Under the pieces are notes generated by a model. That model saw only the letters and a program-made list of their open reading frames with translations. It had not been told where the DNA came from and searched no databases. From NCBI RefSeq assembly GCF_002939785.1, contig NZ_MDEC01000021.1, forward strand, positions 26,683 through 90,682: a stretch of 64,000 nt of DNA. The letters are read 5' to 3'. Source of the DNA: Xanthomonas codiaei. GTDB lineage: Bacteria > Pseudomonadota > Gammaproteobacteria > Xanthomonadales > Xanthomonadaceae. A program made the position numbers and the translations under genes. Positions 9,803-18,859 of this stretch are shown here, in pieces. Within the stretch, counting starts at the first letter, position 1. Each line of letters opens with the position of its first letter.

Positions 9803-10277
9803 TGTGTTACCTCGATGGGGCATTCCCCGGCCCGCGGCTTATACTCGTTCAGCTTACAAAACCGCGGCAGTCGTGCGACAGCTCCGGCAAACCTGAATTG
9901 GTTAGAGAGTGCGTAGACGAGCAGGCGTCAATAGGCATGCGCTTCCCATCGGCGGCTTCGGAGGCGCCACCCCAGGCGGTGCCGGCCTTGCAAAGCCAGC
10001 CCGGCACCGCCCCGACCAGCCCGCTGCGCTCAGGCGTTGCGACTGCCACGGCGCCACCGCGGTGCAGCCGCTGACCTGGCCCCCCCCCCCGACTCGCAGC
10101 GCGATTCACATGTCCCGCCCTGCACATCCGTCCCTGCCAAGCCGCAAAGACCGCTGCGCCCCCATCAGGCCGCCTGAATGCCGCCAACCTGCGCCGGCGC
10201 GACCTGTCCGCAACGGCGGTGCAAAGCGCCGAACGGCGCACATTCCCGTGTAAAATGCGCGGTCTTTGACCGGAACA
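9803..10277. other. Intergenic stretch with an 11-C tract
   Basis: No convincing gene. The stretch holds the promoter region of the leftward 70-residue gene, an uninterrupted run of eleven C at 10080-10090, and an AT-richer segment with TAAAAT at 10251-10256 just before the DUF3348 gene that may be its -10 element. Confidence 0.5.
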
Positions 10278-11015
10278 ATGGCGAAAGCTGCTCCACCGGC
10301 GCCCCTCTCGGGCCCGGCATTCATTCGCCTGCTGGCACGTCTGAGCGATGTCCGCGTCGCCCAGTCCAACCATGCGCTGGCCGACCGGCTGAGCCAGTGG
10401 ATCGACTGGACGCGCGCAGTGGCCGTGTCCAGGGCGCTGGACGGCAGGCTGCCCGACACCGACGACCTGCCTGAGCCACGCCCGCTGGATGCCGACGCCT
10501 GCGCGCGCGTGCGGGCGGAGCTGGCCACCAGCAGCGTGGCCGATCTGGAGGCACTGGTCGCCCGGCTGCGGGCCAGCGCGCGCAATGCTGCCGACTCGCA
10601 GGAAACGCCCCCCCCGCCCGACTACGCCCCGTTCCGGCAGCACTATCTGGCCATGCAACGCGGCATGCGCACCGCCACCGGCGACCTGCGTGGACGGCTA
10701 CGCGACCTGCTGGCGCTGGTCTCCAGCGAGATGGCACGGCTGGCCGAAGTGGACGCGGTGATGGAACTGACCTTGAGTCCCCGCGAACAGACCTTGTTGA
10801 ACACCGTGCCGGGCCTGCTCGGGACGCATTTCGAACGCTTGCGCGACGCCGCGCTTGCGTCTGGCTCGCCAGCCGATAGCGAGGCCGCGCCGCGCGCGGT
10901 GTCCGATGGCTGGCTGGATATCTTCCGCAAGGACATGCAGAGCGTGTTGCTCGCCGAACTGGATGTTCGTTTTCACCCGATCGAAGGCCTGCTTGCAGCG
11001 CTTCGTACCCGCTAA
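10278..11015 (+). CDS. DUF3348 family protein, first gene of a MotAB-like operon
   Basis: A 245-residue soluble protein starting MAKAAPPAPLSGPAF, with helical segments such as SNHALADRLSQWIDWTRAV and a C-terminal AELDVRFHPIEGLLAALR motif. It matches the DUF3348 profile as I know it, a family of unknown function found together with DUF802 and DUF2894. I chose ATG 10278 over a TTG twelve bases upstream. The stop is 10 bp before the DUF802 start, so the four genes to 15,004 form one operon. It is cytoplasmic by composition and a plausible partner of the long tail of the next gene product. Confidence 0.75.
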   Translation: MAKAAPPAPLSGPAFIRLLARLSDVRVAQSNHALADRLSQWIDWTRAVAVSRALDGRLPDTDDLPEPRPLDADACARVRAELATSSVADLEALVARLRASARNAADSQETPPPPDYAPFRQHYLAMQRGMRTATGDLRGRLRDLLALVSSEMARLAEVDAVMELTLSPREQTLLNTVPGLLGTHFERLRDAALASGSPADSEAAPRAVSDGWLDIFRKDMQSVLLAELDVRFHPIEGLLAALRTR

Positions 11016-11025
11016 CTGGGACGTC

Positions 11026-13686
11026 ATGTTCAGAACTCTCGTACACGTGTGTGTGTTTCTCGTCGGCCTGCTGGCGGTTTGCTGGGTCGGTATCGGCTAT
11101 CTGGGTTCCAACCCGCTGGGTGCCTGCGTTGCGGCGGTGATCGGCGCCTGCTATGTGGCCGGCGCGTTGGAGCTGTATCGCTATCGCCAGGCCACGAGCA
11201 CGCTGGACACCGCGCTTGCCGGGGTGACCACGGCCCCCACCGCGCTGGATGCGTGGCTGCAGCAACTGCACCCCGGTTTGCGCAACGCGGTGCGCCTGCG
11301 CATCCAGGGCGCACGCGTGGCCTTGCCGGCGCCGGTGCTCACGCCCTACCTGGTGGGCCTGCTGGTGCTGCTGGGCATGCTCGGCACCCTGCTCGGCATG
11401 ATGGCCACGCTCAAGGGCACCGGTTTTGCGCTGCAGAGCGCCACCGACCTGCAGGCCATTCGCGGCTCGCTGGCCGCCCCGGTGGAGGGCCTGGCCTTCG
11501 CCTTCGGGACCTCCATCGCCGGCGTTGCCAGCTCGGCCATGCTCGGACTGCTGTCGGCGCTATGCCGGCGCGAGCGCTTGCAGGCGGCGCAGCGGCTGGA
11601 CCTGAAGATCGCAGTCGAATTGCATCCGCATTCCGAAGCGCATCAGCGTGGCGAGGCGTTCAAGCTGCAGCAGCAACAGAGCGCCCTGATGCCCGCGCTG
11701 ATCGATCGGCTGCAGGCGTTGATGGGCAGCATCGAGCAGCAAAGCATCGCCGCAGATCAGCGCCTGGCCGCGCAGCAGGCCGAGTTCCACGCCAGGACCG
11801 AAGCGGCGTATGCGCGGCTGGCGACCTCGATGGAGCAGTCGTTGCAGGCGGGCGTCGCCGCCAGCGCACGCGCGGTCGGCGCGGCCCTGCAGCCGGCGAT
11901 GGAGTCCACCATGGCCAGCATCGCGCGCGACACCGCCAGCTTGCACGAGCGGCTGGCCCAGGCGGTGCAGCAGCAACTGGACGGCATCAGCAGCGGCTTC
12001 GAACGCAGTGCCAGCAGTGCCGCCACGCACTGGGCCAGCGCGCTGGCCGCACAGGAGCAGGCGCAAGCCGCCCTCAACGCACAGGTGCAGGCCACGCTGG
12101 AGCAGGTCACCCTGCAGGCCACCGCGTTGCAGGAGGGTGTGGGCACGGCCGTGCAACAGCAATTGCTCGGGCTCAGTGCCGGCTTCGAAGACAGCGCGCG
12201 CACCGCGGCCGAGCACTGGCAGGCCGCACTGGCTGCGCAGGAGCGCACGCAGCATGCGCTCGGCGAGCATCTGCAAACGGCCCTGGCCCGGGCCGACCAG
12301 CGCAGCGCCGCGCTGCAGGACAGCGTTGGCGTGGCCGTGCAACAGCAGTTGCATGCGCTCGATGCGGGCCTTGCACGCAGCAACGCCACCACCGCCGAGC
12401 ACTGGACGGCACTGTTGGCCGAACAACGCAGCGCCGCCCAATCGATCGGCACGCAGGTGCAGGCCACGCTGGAACAACTGGCCCTGCAAGCCACCGCATT
12501 GCAGGACGGCGTCCGGCAGGCTGTGCAGCAGCAACTGGAAGGCCTGACCACCGGCTTCGAGGCAAGCACCGCCGCCGCCGCGGCAGGCTGGACCTCGGCG
12601 GTGGCCGAACAGCAGCGTGCCAACCACGCACTCACCCAGGACCTGCAGCGCAGCCTGAGCGCATTCGCCAGCACCTTCGATACACGCTCTAGCGCACTGG
12701 TCGCTGCGGTGTCCGCGCGCCTGGACCAGTCCAGCAACGAGGCGACCACTGCCTGGACACAGGCACTGGCGCAGCAGCAGCAGGCCGGCGCGGCATTGGC
12801 CGACGAGCATCAGCGCGCACTGGCCACGGCAAGTGCCAGTTTCCAGGCGCAGGCCGCCGCCCTGGTCGGCAGCCTGCAGCAGTCGCATGGCGAGTTGCAG
12901 GCCGCCCTGGAAGCACGCGACACCCAGCGCCTGGCGCTGTGGAGCGAGCGCTTCACCAGCATGAGCGCAGCGCTGAGCAGCCAGTGGGAACAGACCGGCG
13001 CGCGCGTGGCGCAGCAGCAGCAGACCATCTGCGACACCCTGGCCAGCACGGCGAGCGAGTTGTCCACGCAGGCGCAGGCGCAGGCCAGCGCCACCATCGG
13101 CGAAGTCTCGCGCCTGATGCAGATCGCCTCCGAAGCGCCCAAGGCCGCCGCCGACGTGGTGGCCGAACTGCGCCAGAGCCTGTCCGAGAGCATGGTGCGC
13201 GACACCGCCATGCTGGAAGAACGCAGCCGCCTGCTGGCCACGCTGGATACCTTGCTCAACGCGGTCAATCACGCCTCCACCGAACAACGCGAGGCGGTGG
13301 ACGCGCTGGTCACCACCTCGGCCGATCTGCTGCAGCGCGTGGGCAACCAGCTCACCGAGCAGATCGGCAGCGAAACCGGCAAGCTCGGCGCGGTGGCTGC
13401 GCATGTCAGCGGCAGCGCACTGGAGGTGGCCAGCCTGGGCGAAGCCTTCGGCATGGCGGTGCAGCTGTTCAGCAGCGCCACCGGCGAACTCAACGAGCGC
13501 CTGCAGCACGTCGCCACTGCGCTGGATGCCTCGCTGACACGCAGCGACGACCAGCTGGCCTATTACGTGGCGCAGGCGCGCGAGGTGGTGGACCTGAGCA
13601 TGCTGTCGCAAAAGCAGATCATCGAGGAACTGCGCCAGCTCGATCGTGGTCGCGGCACTGATGACGGCGCCGCGGAGCCGGCATGA
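11026..13686 (+). CDS. DUF802/MotA-TolQ-like membrane protein with very long coiled-coil tail
   Basis: An 886-residue protein. Membrane segments are at about 6-24, 30-48, 105-127 (LLVLLGMLGTLLGMMATL) and 150-172 (AFAFGTSIAGVASSAMLGLL). The third and fourth look like the pore helices of MotA/TolQ/ExbB proteins. Residues ~200-860 are a predicted cytoplasmic coiled coil rich in Ala, Gln, Glu and Leu, with four 62-residue repeats in its centre. The next gene encodes a MotB/OmpA-like partner with a 4-bp overlap. The arrangement mimics MotAB and ZorAB ion-driven motors. DUF802 is the C-terminal family label I associate with this protein; its function is unknown. Confidence 0.78.
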   Translation: MFRTLVHVCVFLVGLLAVCWVGIGYLGSNPLGACVAAVIGACYVAGALELYRYRQATSTLDTALAGVTTAPTALDAWLQQLHPGLRNAVRLRIQGARVALPAPVLTPYLVGLLVLLGMLGTLLGMMATLKGTGFALQSATDLQAIRGSLAAPVEGLAFAFGTSIAGVASSAMLGLLSALCRRERLQAAQRLDLKIAVELHPHSEAHQRGEAFKLQQQQSALMPALIDRLQALMGSIEQQSIAADQRLAAQQAEFHARTEAAYARLATSMEQSLQAGVAASARAVGAALQPAMESTMASIARDTASLHERLAQAVQQQLDGISSGFERSASSAATHWASALAAQEQAQAALNAQVQATLEQVTLQATALQEGVGTAVQQQLLGLSAGFEDSARTAAEHWQAALAAQERTQHALGEHLQTALARADQRSAALQDSVGVAVQQQLHALDAGLARSNATTAEHWTALLAEQRSAAQSIGTQVQATLEQLALQATALQDGVRQAVQQQLEGLTTGFEASTAAAAAGWTSAVAEQQRANHALTQDLQRSLSAFASTFDTRSSALVAAVSARLDQSSNEATTAWTQALAQQQQAGAALADEHQRALATASASFQAQAAALVGSLQQSHGELQAALEARDTQRLALWSERFTSMSAALSSQWEQTGARVAQQQQTICDTLASTASELSTQAQAQASATIGEVSRLMQIASEAPKAAADVVAELRQSLSESMVRDTAMLEERSRLLATLDTLLNAVNHASTEQREAVDALVTTSADLLQRVGNQLTEQIGSETGKLGAVAAHVSGSALEVASLGEAFGMAVQLFSSATGELNERLQHVATALDASLTRSDDQLAYYVAQAREVVDLSMLSQKQIIEELRQLDRGRGTDDGAAEPA
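11962..12705 (+). repeat. Four 186-bp (62-residue) repeats inside the DUF802 gene
   Basis: The AVQQQL block recurs with its first codon at 11962, 12148, 12334 and 12520, exactly 186 bases apart each time. Each copy is followed by GF/L-E/A...AAxHWxxALAxQ. The exact spacing shows duplication without length change, so the tail length is modular. Confidence 0.85.
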
Positions 13687-14348
13687 GCGACGAGATCGAA
13701 ATCGACGGCGAATCGGGCACCCCGATCTGGGCCGCGTTCGGCGACCTGATGTCGGTGCTGCTGGGCGCCTTCGTGCTGATCCTGGTCGGCGTAATCGGCG
13801 TGCAGCTGCAGCTGTCCAGCCGCCTGGACGAGGCGGTCAAGCAGCAGCAGGCCGAGGCGCAGCGCCGCAAGACGCTGGAGCATGCGCTGGCCGCGCCGCT
13901 GGCGGCCGGCCGCGTGACCCTGGTCGATGGCCGCATCGGCATCCGCGGCAATGTGCTGTTCGCCTTCAACTCCGACGAGCTGCAGCCGGAAGGCCGCGAG
14001 GTGTTGAAGTCGCTGGCCGCGCCACTGGCGCAGTACCTGGCCGCGCGCCAGGAGATCCTGATGGTGAGCGGATTCACCGACGACCGCCCGGTGCTGGGCG
14101 GCAATCGCCGCTACGCCGACAACTGGGAGCTGTCGGCGCAACGCGCGCTCACCGTGACCCGCGCCTTGATCGCCGAAGGCGTGCCCGCCGCCTCGGTGTT
14201 CGCCGCCGCCTTCGGCTCGCAGCAACCGGTGGATTCCAACGCCGACGAAGCGCGCCGGGCAAAGAACCGCCGGGTGGAGATCGCACCGATTGCGCGTCCA
14301 GCCACCAGGCGCCACGACGCGCCGGCGCCGGCTGCATCGCCACGATGA
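13683..14348 (+). CDS. MotB/ZorB-like protein: one membrane helix plus OmpA domain
   Basis: A 221-residue protein. A single N-terminal membrane helix carries TPIWAAFGDLMSVLLGAFVLI, in which D21 sits where MotB and ZorB place their proton-binding aspartate. After a helical linker, residues ~85-205 form an OmpA-type peptidoglycan-binding domain: VLFAFNSDELQPEGREVL, then VSGFTDDRPV, then NWELSAQRALTVTRALI and NRRVEI. Its start ATGA overlaps the DUF802 stop and its stop overlaps the DUF2894 start, so all three are translationally coupled. The expected role is an anchored stator subunit that moves ions with the DUF802 protein. Confidence 0.85.
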   Translation: MSDEIEIDGESGTPIWAAFGDLMSVLLGAFVLILVGVIGVQLQLSSRLDEAVKQQQAEAQRRKTLEHALAAPLAAGRVTLVDGRIGIRGNVLFAFNSDELQPEGREVLKSLAAPLAQYLAARQEILMVSGFTDDRPVLGGNRRYADNWELSAQRALTVTRALIAEGVPAASVFAAAFGSQQPVDSNADEARRAKNRRVEIAPIARPATRRHDAPAPAASPR

Positions 14349-15004
14349 GCAGGCAGGCAGCAACCGCGCGCGCGCGCCTGCAACGCTGGCACGCCGAAGG
14401 GGCCGGCCAGGTGGATCCGGTGCGCTTCCACCTGCTGCAGACCCTGGCAGCGCGCGCCGAGGCGCAGGCCGACGCGGCGGTGCGTGCGGTACTGGAAGAC
14501 AGGCTGGCCGTGCTGGTGGATCAGTACGCCGCAGTGATCAAGCAGGCCGCGGCGCGCGCGACATCCCGCGCTGTCGCGCCCGCGCCCCAACGCAGCCGGC
14601 TGGCTGCACTGAGCGACCAGCTCGTCGGCCACGCGGCGCTGATGGAAGTGGACAGCCGCAGGACCGCCGCCGCCGATGCACTGCAGTTTCCCGAGCTGCC
14701 GGCACTGGACGATTTCCGTCGCACCTGGACCACCGTGCGCACCGCCAGCCAGGTGCGGCAATCGCTGCAGGACGCGCCCAAGGACGCCGGCCCGCTCAAT
14801 TCCAGCGTGCTGGTGCATCGCTGCATCAGCCTGATGCGCGAACGCTCGCCGGGATATCTGCAGCATTTCCTCGGCTATGTGGATGCCTTGTCCTGGCTGG
14901 AACAGATGCATACCGGCGGGGTGCTGGCCGACGAAACCGCGGCGCCGGTCGGCACGCCGGCAAGAAAGCGCAGCCGCAGCGGCGCTGCGAAGCGGCGCAG
15001 CTGA
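14345..15004 (+). CDS. DUF2894 family protein, last gene of the MotAB-like operon
   Basis: A 219-residue soluble protein beginning MSRQAATARARLQRWHAEG. The core carries VDPVRFHLLQTLAARA and a C-terminal SSVLVHRCISLMRERSPGYLQHFL-type stretch, and it ends in a basic tail (KKR/KRRS-like). This corresponds to DUF2894 as I know it. It has no membrane segment. It starts inside the stop of the OmpA-like gene (ATGA overlap). The function is unknown; its constant linkage to the motor-like pair suggests an adaptor or effector subunit. Confidence 0.72.
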   Translation: MSRQAATARARLQRWHAEGAGQVDPVRFHLLQTLAARAEAQADAAVRAVLEDRLAVLVDQYAAVIKQAAARATSRAVAPAPQRSRLAALSDQLVGHAALMEVDSRRTAAADALQFPELPALDDFRRTWTTVRTASQVRQSLQDAPKDAGPLNSSVLVHRCISLMRERSPGYLQHFLGYVDALSWLEQMHTGGVLADETAAPVGTPARKRSRSGAAKRRS

Positions 15005-15270
15005 GGGCGGCATTGCCCCGCGGCGGCAGTGGCCGTGACGCCGTTGCAGTAACAGTCGCAATCACCCACTGCATGCCTGGCAGGTGACAGGACGGCGCCG
15101 CATCAGTGGCAAGCACCCCGGTCTGCGCGGGGCCGCGCGCGTCGCTGCAAGCACTTCGCCTCAGGCGGTCGTCGCACGCCCGGTTTGCGCAGCTGGGCCG
15201 ATACGCTGCCGACTCCCGCCTGCAGCGGGCACATGGGCGCACGCAGGACGTCGAGGGTGCGACGCCACTG

Positions 15271-16197
15271 TCATCGCATCGCCGGTGTGATCACCGGCGC
15301 ATGCTCCTGCATCAGCGCAATCACCCAGTCGATGAAGGCACGCACCTTCGTACTCACGTGCCGGTTGGGCGGAAACACGATCGACAACGGCATCGGCTCC
15401 AAAGACCAGTCGGTGAATACCGGCACGAGCTCGCCACGGCTCAGCGGCGCAAGCGCCATGTACTGCGGCAACCACAGCACGCCCATGCCGGCCAACCCGG
15501 CGGCGAGGTAGGCATTGCCGTCGTCGCAGGCCACCGCATAGCGGCCTTGCACCTTCACCTGCTCGCCATCGCGCTGCATGACCAAAGGCCACGGCACACC
15601 ATCGTCCCAGCGCATGAAACCCACCGTGCGGTGCGCGGTGGTTTCCAGCTCGCGCGGGTGCGTCGGCGTGCCCAGGCGTGCCAGATAGCTCGGCGCCGCG
15701 TAAACGCCGGCCTGCAGGTCGCCCACATGGCGCGCCACCAGCGACGGGTCGATGCCGGTACCACCGCGTACCACGCAGTCGACACGTTCGCCGATCAGAT
15801 CGATCTGCCGGTCGCTGGCTCCCATGTGCAACTGGATGTCGGGATAGCGCGCATGGAAGGCGGGCAGCGCCGGCATCAGGATCAGCCGGGCCAGCGGACT
15901 GGGCACATCCACCCGCAGCCGCCCGCGTGGCACGCGCGAGGCGTCGGACAAACTGGTTTCTGCATCGTCCATGTCGGCCAACAAGCGCACCACTCGCTCG
16001 TAGTAGGCCGCGCCATCGGCAGTGACCGCCACCCGACGTGTCGTGCGGTTGAGCAAGGTCACCCGCAGGCGCGCCTCCAGTTGCTGCACCAGTTGGGTGA
16101 CGCTGGCGCGGCTCATCTGCAGGGTGTCGGCAGCCTTGGTGAAGCTGCCGGTCTCAACCACACGCGCAAACGCCTGCATCGCATCGAACCGGTCCAT
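15271..16197 (-). CDS. LysR-family transcriptional regulator
   Basis: A 308-residue LysR-type regulator. The N-terminal winged helix-turn-helix reads AFARVVETGSFTKAADTL...SRASVTQLVQQLEARL, and a substrate-binding domain starts at about residue 90 (GRLRVDVPSPLARLILMPAL). It is divergent to the RidA-like gene with a 124-bp gap that contains a TGTTTG-N7-CAAACA palindrome, so it most likely controls that gene and itself. The inducer is unknown. Confidence 0.9.
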   Translation of the reverse strand: MDRFDAMQAFARVVETGSFTKAADTLQMSRASVTQLVQQLEARLRVTLLNRTTRRVAVTADGAAYYERVVRLLADMDDAETSLSDASRVPRGRLRVDVPSPLARLILMPALPAFHARYPDIQLHMGASDRQIDLIGERVDCVVRGGTGIDPSLVARHVGDLQAGVYAAPSYLARLGTPTHPRELETTAHRTVGFMRWDDGVPWPLVMQRDGEQVKVQGRYAVACDDGNAYLAAGLAGMGVLWLPQYMALAPLSRGELVPVFTDWSLEPMPLSIVFPPNRHVSTKVRAFIDWVIALMQEHAPVITPAMR

Positions 16198-16217
16198 CAG
16201 CGCTCCTGCACCAAGAT

Positions 16218-16236
16218 TGTTTGGATTCTACAAACA
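16218..16236. promoter_or_regulatory. Palindromic operator between LysR and RidA genes
   Basis: A perfect inverted repeat TGTTTG-N7-CAAACA centred 30 bp from the LysR start and 95 bp from the RidA start. Size and placement suit a LysR recognition site (T-N11-A type). Confidence 0.55.
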
Positions 16237-16321
16237 GTGTTGGTCGAGACCGCGCATTTATCGCGCGCCTCTAGGCGTTTAGGGTGGACCTCCATTCTTG
16301 ATGTCGTCCAGGGAGAGTTCC

Positions 16322-16723
16322 ATGGCAACACGTGACGTTGTTTTTCCGCAGGGCCGCCATGCACTGTACGAACGCCACCGGTATTCGCCGGCGGTGCGTG
16401 CCGATGGCTTGATGTTCGTTGCCGGCCAGGTCGGCAGCCGCGAGGACGGCTCGCCCGAGCCGGACCTGGATGCGGAGATCGCACGGGCGTTCGACAATCT
16501 CGATGCCGTACTCCGTGCCGCCGGCTGCACCTCGCAGGACGTGGTGGATGTCACCTTGTTCATGGTCAACCCCGAGGTGGTCTTCGAGGCTGCCTGGGGG
16601 CGCTGGGCCGATTATTGGGGTCCGGCGCCCTACCCCACCGTGACGGCGGTGGGCGTGACCTGGCTGGCCGGCTTCCGCTTCGAGATCAAGGTGATCGTCA
16701 AATTGCCGAAGGCCGATCGGTAA
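16322..16723 (+). CDS. RidA/YjgF family protein
   Basis: A 133-residue protein of the RidA superfamily. LMFVAGQVGSREDG forms the N-terminal strand, then DAEIARAFDNLDAVLRAAGC, then VVDVTLFMVN, PAPYPTVTAVGV and a terminal FEIKVIVKLP. RidA proteins hydrolyse reactive enamine/imine intermediates; this branch lacks a clear copy of the canonical RidA Arg (IPTRTTV-like block), so the catalytic activity is uncertain. Control by the divergent LysR regulator is likely. Confidence 0.85.
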   Translation: MATRDVVFPQGRHALYERHRYSPAVRADGLMFVAGQVGSREDGSPEPDLDAEIARAFDNLDAVLRAAGCTSQDVVDVTLFMVNPEVVFEAAWGRWADYWGPAPYPTVTAVGVTWLAGFRFEIKVIVKLPKADR

Positions 16724-17224
16724 CTGCGCGGGGCGGCGAGCCGGGCCATTGCATGGCCCTGCTCGCCGCTGCCAGCGGAAGACCGCCGTTGCGCTCGCCG
16801 GTTGCTGCCCATGATCGCCACGCGCGCAGCGCCAGCGCGTGGCACGGCACTGCAGTGGTTGCCGTTGCACCCTACCGAACACGGTACACGTCTGCCGCCC
16901 GGCGGCGACGCCACCGACGCGGCGACGCTGGCATGCCCTTGCCGCGCCTGGCAGCGCATGCGGCTGCGTTGACACGTGGACGATCACGTCCGAGCCACCG
17001 GCGACGGGCACCAGGCAAGACCGAATGTATCGCGTCGATAGCAGCCGACTATCGTTCATTCCTGGATTTTTCATCAGTCTTAACTGTTGGGCGGAGTTGT
17101 AAAAAACCCGCTAAAGCAAGACGGCAGACGGCCGCTACCGGTGACACGAGCGTTGAGACGCTCATCACCGTCATGCCGCGTGCGTTCACGACGCCGCGTC
17201 CGTCACTCTTCAGCCGAGATTGCA
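16724..17224. other. Gene-poor stretch upstream of the porin gene
   Basis: No believable coding region. The last ~150 bases become less GC-rich (around GTTGTAAAAAACCC at 17094-17107) and probably hold the promoter of the porin gene. Nothing else is recognised. Confidence 0.5.
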
Positions 17225-18394
17225 ATGAAATTGACCGTCAAACTGCTCAGCGGTGCGATTGCCCTGGCCGCGTCGACCTGCGCCCATGCGCAGGAGGATT
17301 CCATGTTTACCTTCAGCGGCTTCGGCACGCTGGGCGTGGTGCATTCGACGGAAGATCAGGCCGACTTCACGCCGGATATCCAGACGGTGGAAGGCGCCGG
17401 CGCCAGCCACTCCACCTCGGCCCGCCCGGACTCGCGCATCGCCGGCCAGGTCAATGCCAACTTCACCGACAAGTTCACCGGCGTGTTGCAGGTGACCAGC
17501 GAATACGCCGAGCGCGGCGATTACGATCCGAAGGTGACCCTGGCGCACGTCAAGTACCAGTTTGGCCCGCAGTTCGCTGCCCGCCTGGGCCGCATCACCG
17601 CACCGCTGTACATGCTGTCCGAATACCAGCGCGTGGGCTATGCCACCCCATGGGTACGTCCGCCGTACGAGGTCTACAACTACCTGCTGCCGATGGATGG
17701 CGTCGAAGGCGTGTACACCGTCAACGCCGGCGAAAGCGTGGTCAGCGTGCAGGGTTTCTACGGCCGCATCAATTCCAAGAAGGCCGACGTGTACGCCATG
17801 CGCGGGCTTGCCCTGGGGCTGGAGTCGGGCGCGTCCACCTTCCGTGCCGCCTACATCGTGGGCACCACCGATTTCGATACGCCGCAGCTGGAACGGCTGT
17901 TCTCGGTGTACCAACGCATCAATCCGGCCCTGGCCGACCGCATCTCCACCTATGGCGTGGACGGCAGCTTCGCCAGCGTTGGCTATGCGTATGACCCGGG
18001 CAGCTGGTTCCTGCGCAGCGAAGTGATCCAGGCCGATTACTCGCCTTCGCTCAACGGCAAGACCACTGCCGGATATCTGAGCGTCGGTGGCCGCTTCGGC
18101 ACGCTGACTCCGTCGATCACCTACGCCAACGTCGACCGCAAGGGCCCCACCGTCACTGCGGGCCAGGACCCGGTCGGCGTGATGCGTCGCGCCGTGGCAC
18201 AGGCCGAAAGCGGCCGCCACAGCTTCACCGCCTCGTTGCGCTGGGACGTGCGCGAAAGCATGGCGGTCAAGCTGCAGGCCAGCCACATCAACAACAATGC
18301 CGGCTCGTTCGGGTCGTTGAACAACATCCAGCCGGGCTTCCGTCCGGGCGGCAGCTACAACCTGCTGTCGGCGTCCGTCGACTTCGTGTTCTAA
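17225..18394 (+). CDS. Outer-membrane porin-like protein
   Basis: A 389-residue protein with a signal peptide (KLLSGAIALAASTCAHA, cleavage before QED near residue 23). It has repeated amphipathic beta strands (FTFSGFGTLGVVHS; YNLLSASVDFVF) and a C-terminal Phe as in trimeric porins. The family is that of Xanthomonadaceae/Pseudomonas porin-like proteins placed next to phosphate- or organic-anion-binding proteins. The next gene encodes a PstS-like periplasmic protein 10 bp away, so uptake or sensing of an anion is likely, but the solute cannot be read from the sequence. Confidence 0.75.
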   Translation: MKLTVKLLSGAIALAASTCAHAQEDSMFTFSGFGTLGVVHSTEDQADFTPDIQTVEGAGASHSTSARPDSRIAGQVNANFTDKFTGVLQVTSEYAERGDYDPKVTLAHVKYQFGPQFAARLGRITAPLYMLSEYQRVGYATPWVRPPYEVYNYLLPMDGVEGVYTVNAGESVVSVQGFYGRINSKKADVYAMRGLALGLESGASTFRAAYIVGTTDFDTPQLERLFSVYQRINPALADRISTYGVDGSFASVGYAYDPGSWFLRSEVIQADYSPSLNGKTTAGYLSVGGRFGTLTPSITYANVDRKGPTVTAGQDPVGVMRRAVAQAESGRHSFTASLRWDVRESMAVKLQASHINNNAGSFGSLNNIQPGFRPGGSYNLLSASVDFVF

Positions 18395-18404
18395 GAGAGC
18401 GCCC

Positions 18405-18833
18405 ATGAATCTTTCCAAATCCCTGGCAGGTTGCGTGCTTGCCGTGTTGTCGAGTGTGGCGTTCTCGGCCAGCGCCGATGTGGTGGTGGTGATGGCGGCC
18501 AAGGGTGGGCCGGACAGCCTCAGCGCCGCGCAGGTCTCGCAGATCTTCCTGGCCAAGTCCAACAGCCTGCCCGGCGGCGGTGCGGCAGTGCCGATCGACC
18601 AGGAAGAAGGCGCCGCCACGCGCGATGAGTTCTACAAGAAGGTCGCCTCGCGCGATGCGGCGCAGCTGAAGTCGTACTGGTCGCAGCTGATGTTCACCGG
18701 CAAGGCCCAGCGTCCCAAGCGCGTCAGCGGCGACGATGCGGTCAAGAAGGCGGTCGCCGCCACGCCGGGGGCGATCGGTTACATCAGCGCCGGTGCTGTC
18801 GACGCCAGCGTCAAGGTCGTCCTGAAGCCGTGA
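18405..18833 (+). CDS. Short PstS-like periplasmic substrate-binding protein
   Basis: A 142-residue secreted protein with signal peptide ([18 protein letters not shown]). The mature part shows [22 protein letters not shown] and [14 protein letters not shown], typical of the compact one-lobe PstS-like/phosphate ABC substrate-binding family. There is no ABC permease or ATPase nearby. It sits between a porin and a chemoreceptor (its stop overlaps a possible GTG of the latter), so a sensing role for the receptor is a reasonable inference. Confidence 0.82.
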   Translation: MNLSKSLAGCVLAVLSSVAFSASADVVVVMAAKGGPDSLSAAQVSQIFLAKSNSLPGGGAAVPIDQEEGAATRDEFYKKVASRDAAQLKSYWSQLMFTGKAQRPKRVSGDDAVKKAVAATPGAIGYISAGAVDASVKVVLKP

Positions 18834-18859
18834 TCCGCCACCTGCTCGAGAGCCACATC

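Noticed and set aside
11560..13611. Long open frame on the minus strand opposite the DUF802 gene
   Set aside because: It mirrors the codon bias of the GC-rich coiled-coil gene, has Gly/Leu/Arg/Cys-rich low-complexity sequence, and shows no domain or ribosome site.
10278..15004. Complete Zorya phage-defence system
   Set aside because: Only ZorAB-like proteins are present; no helicase, nuclease or other ZorC/ZorD/ZorE-like gene is found nearby, so I describe it as motor-like, not as Zorya.
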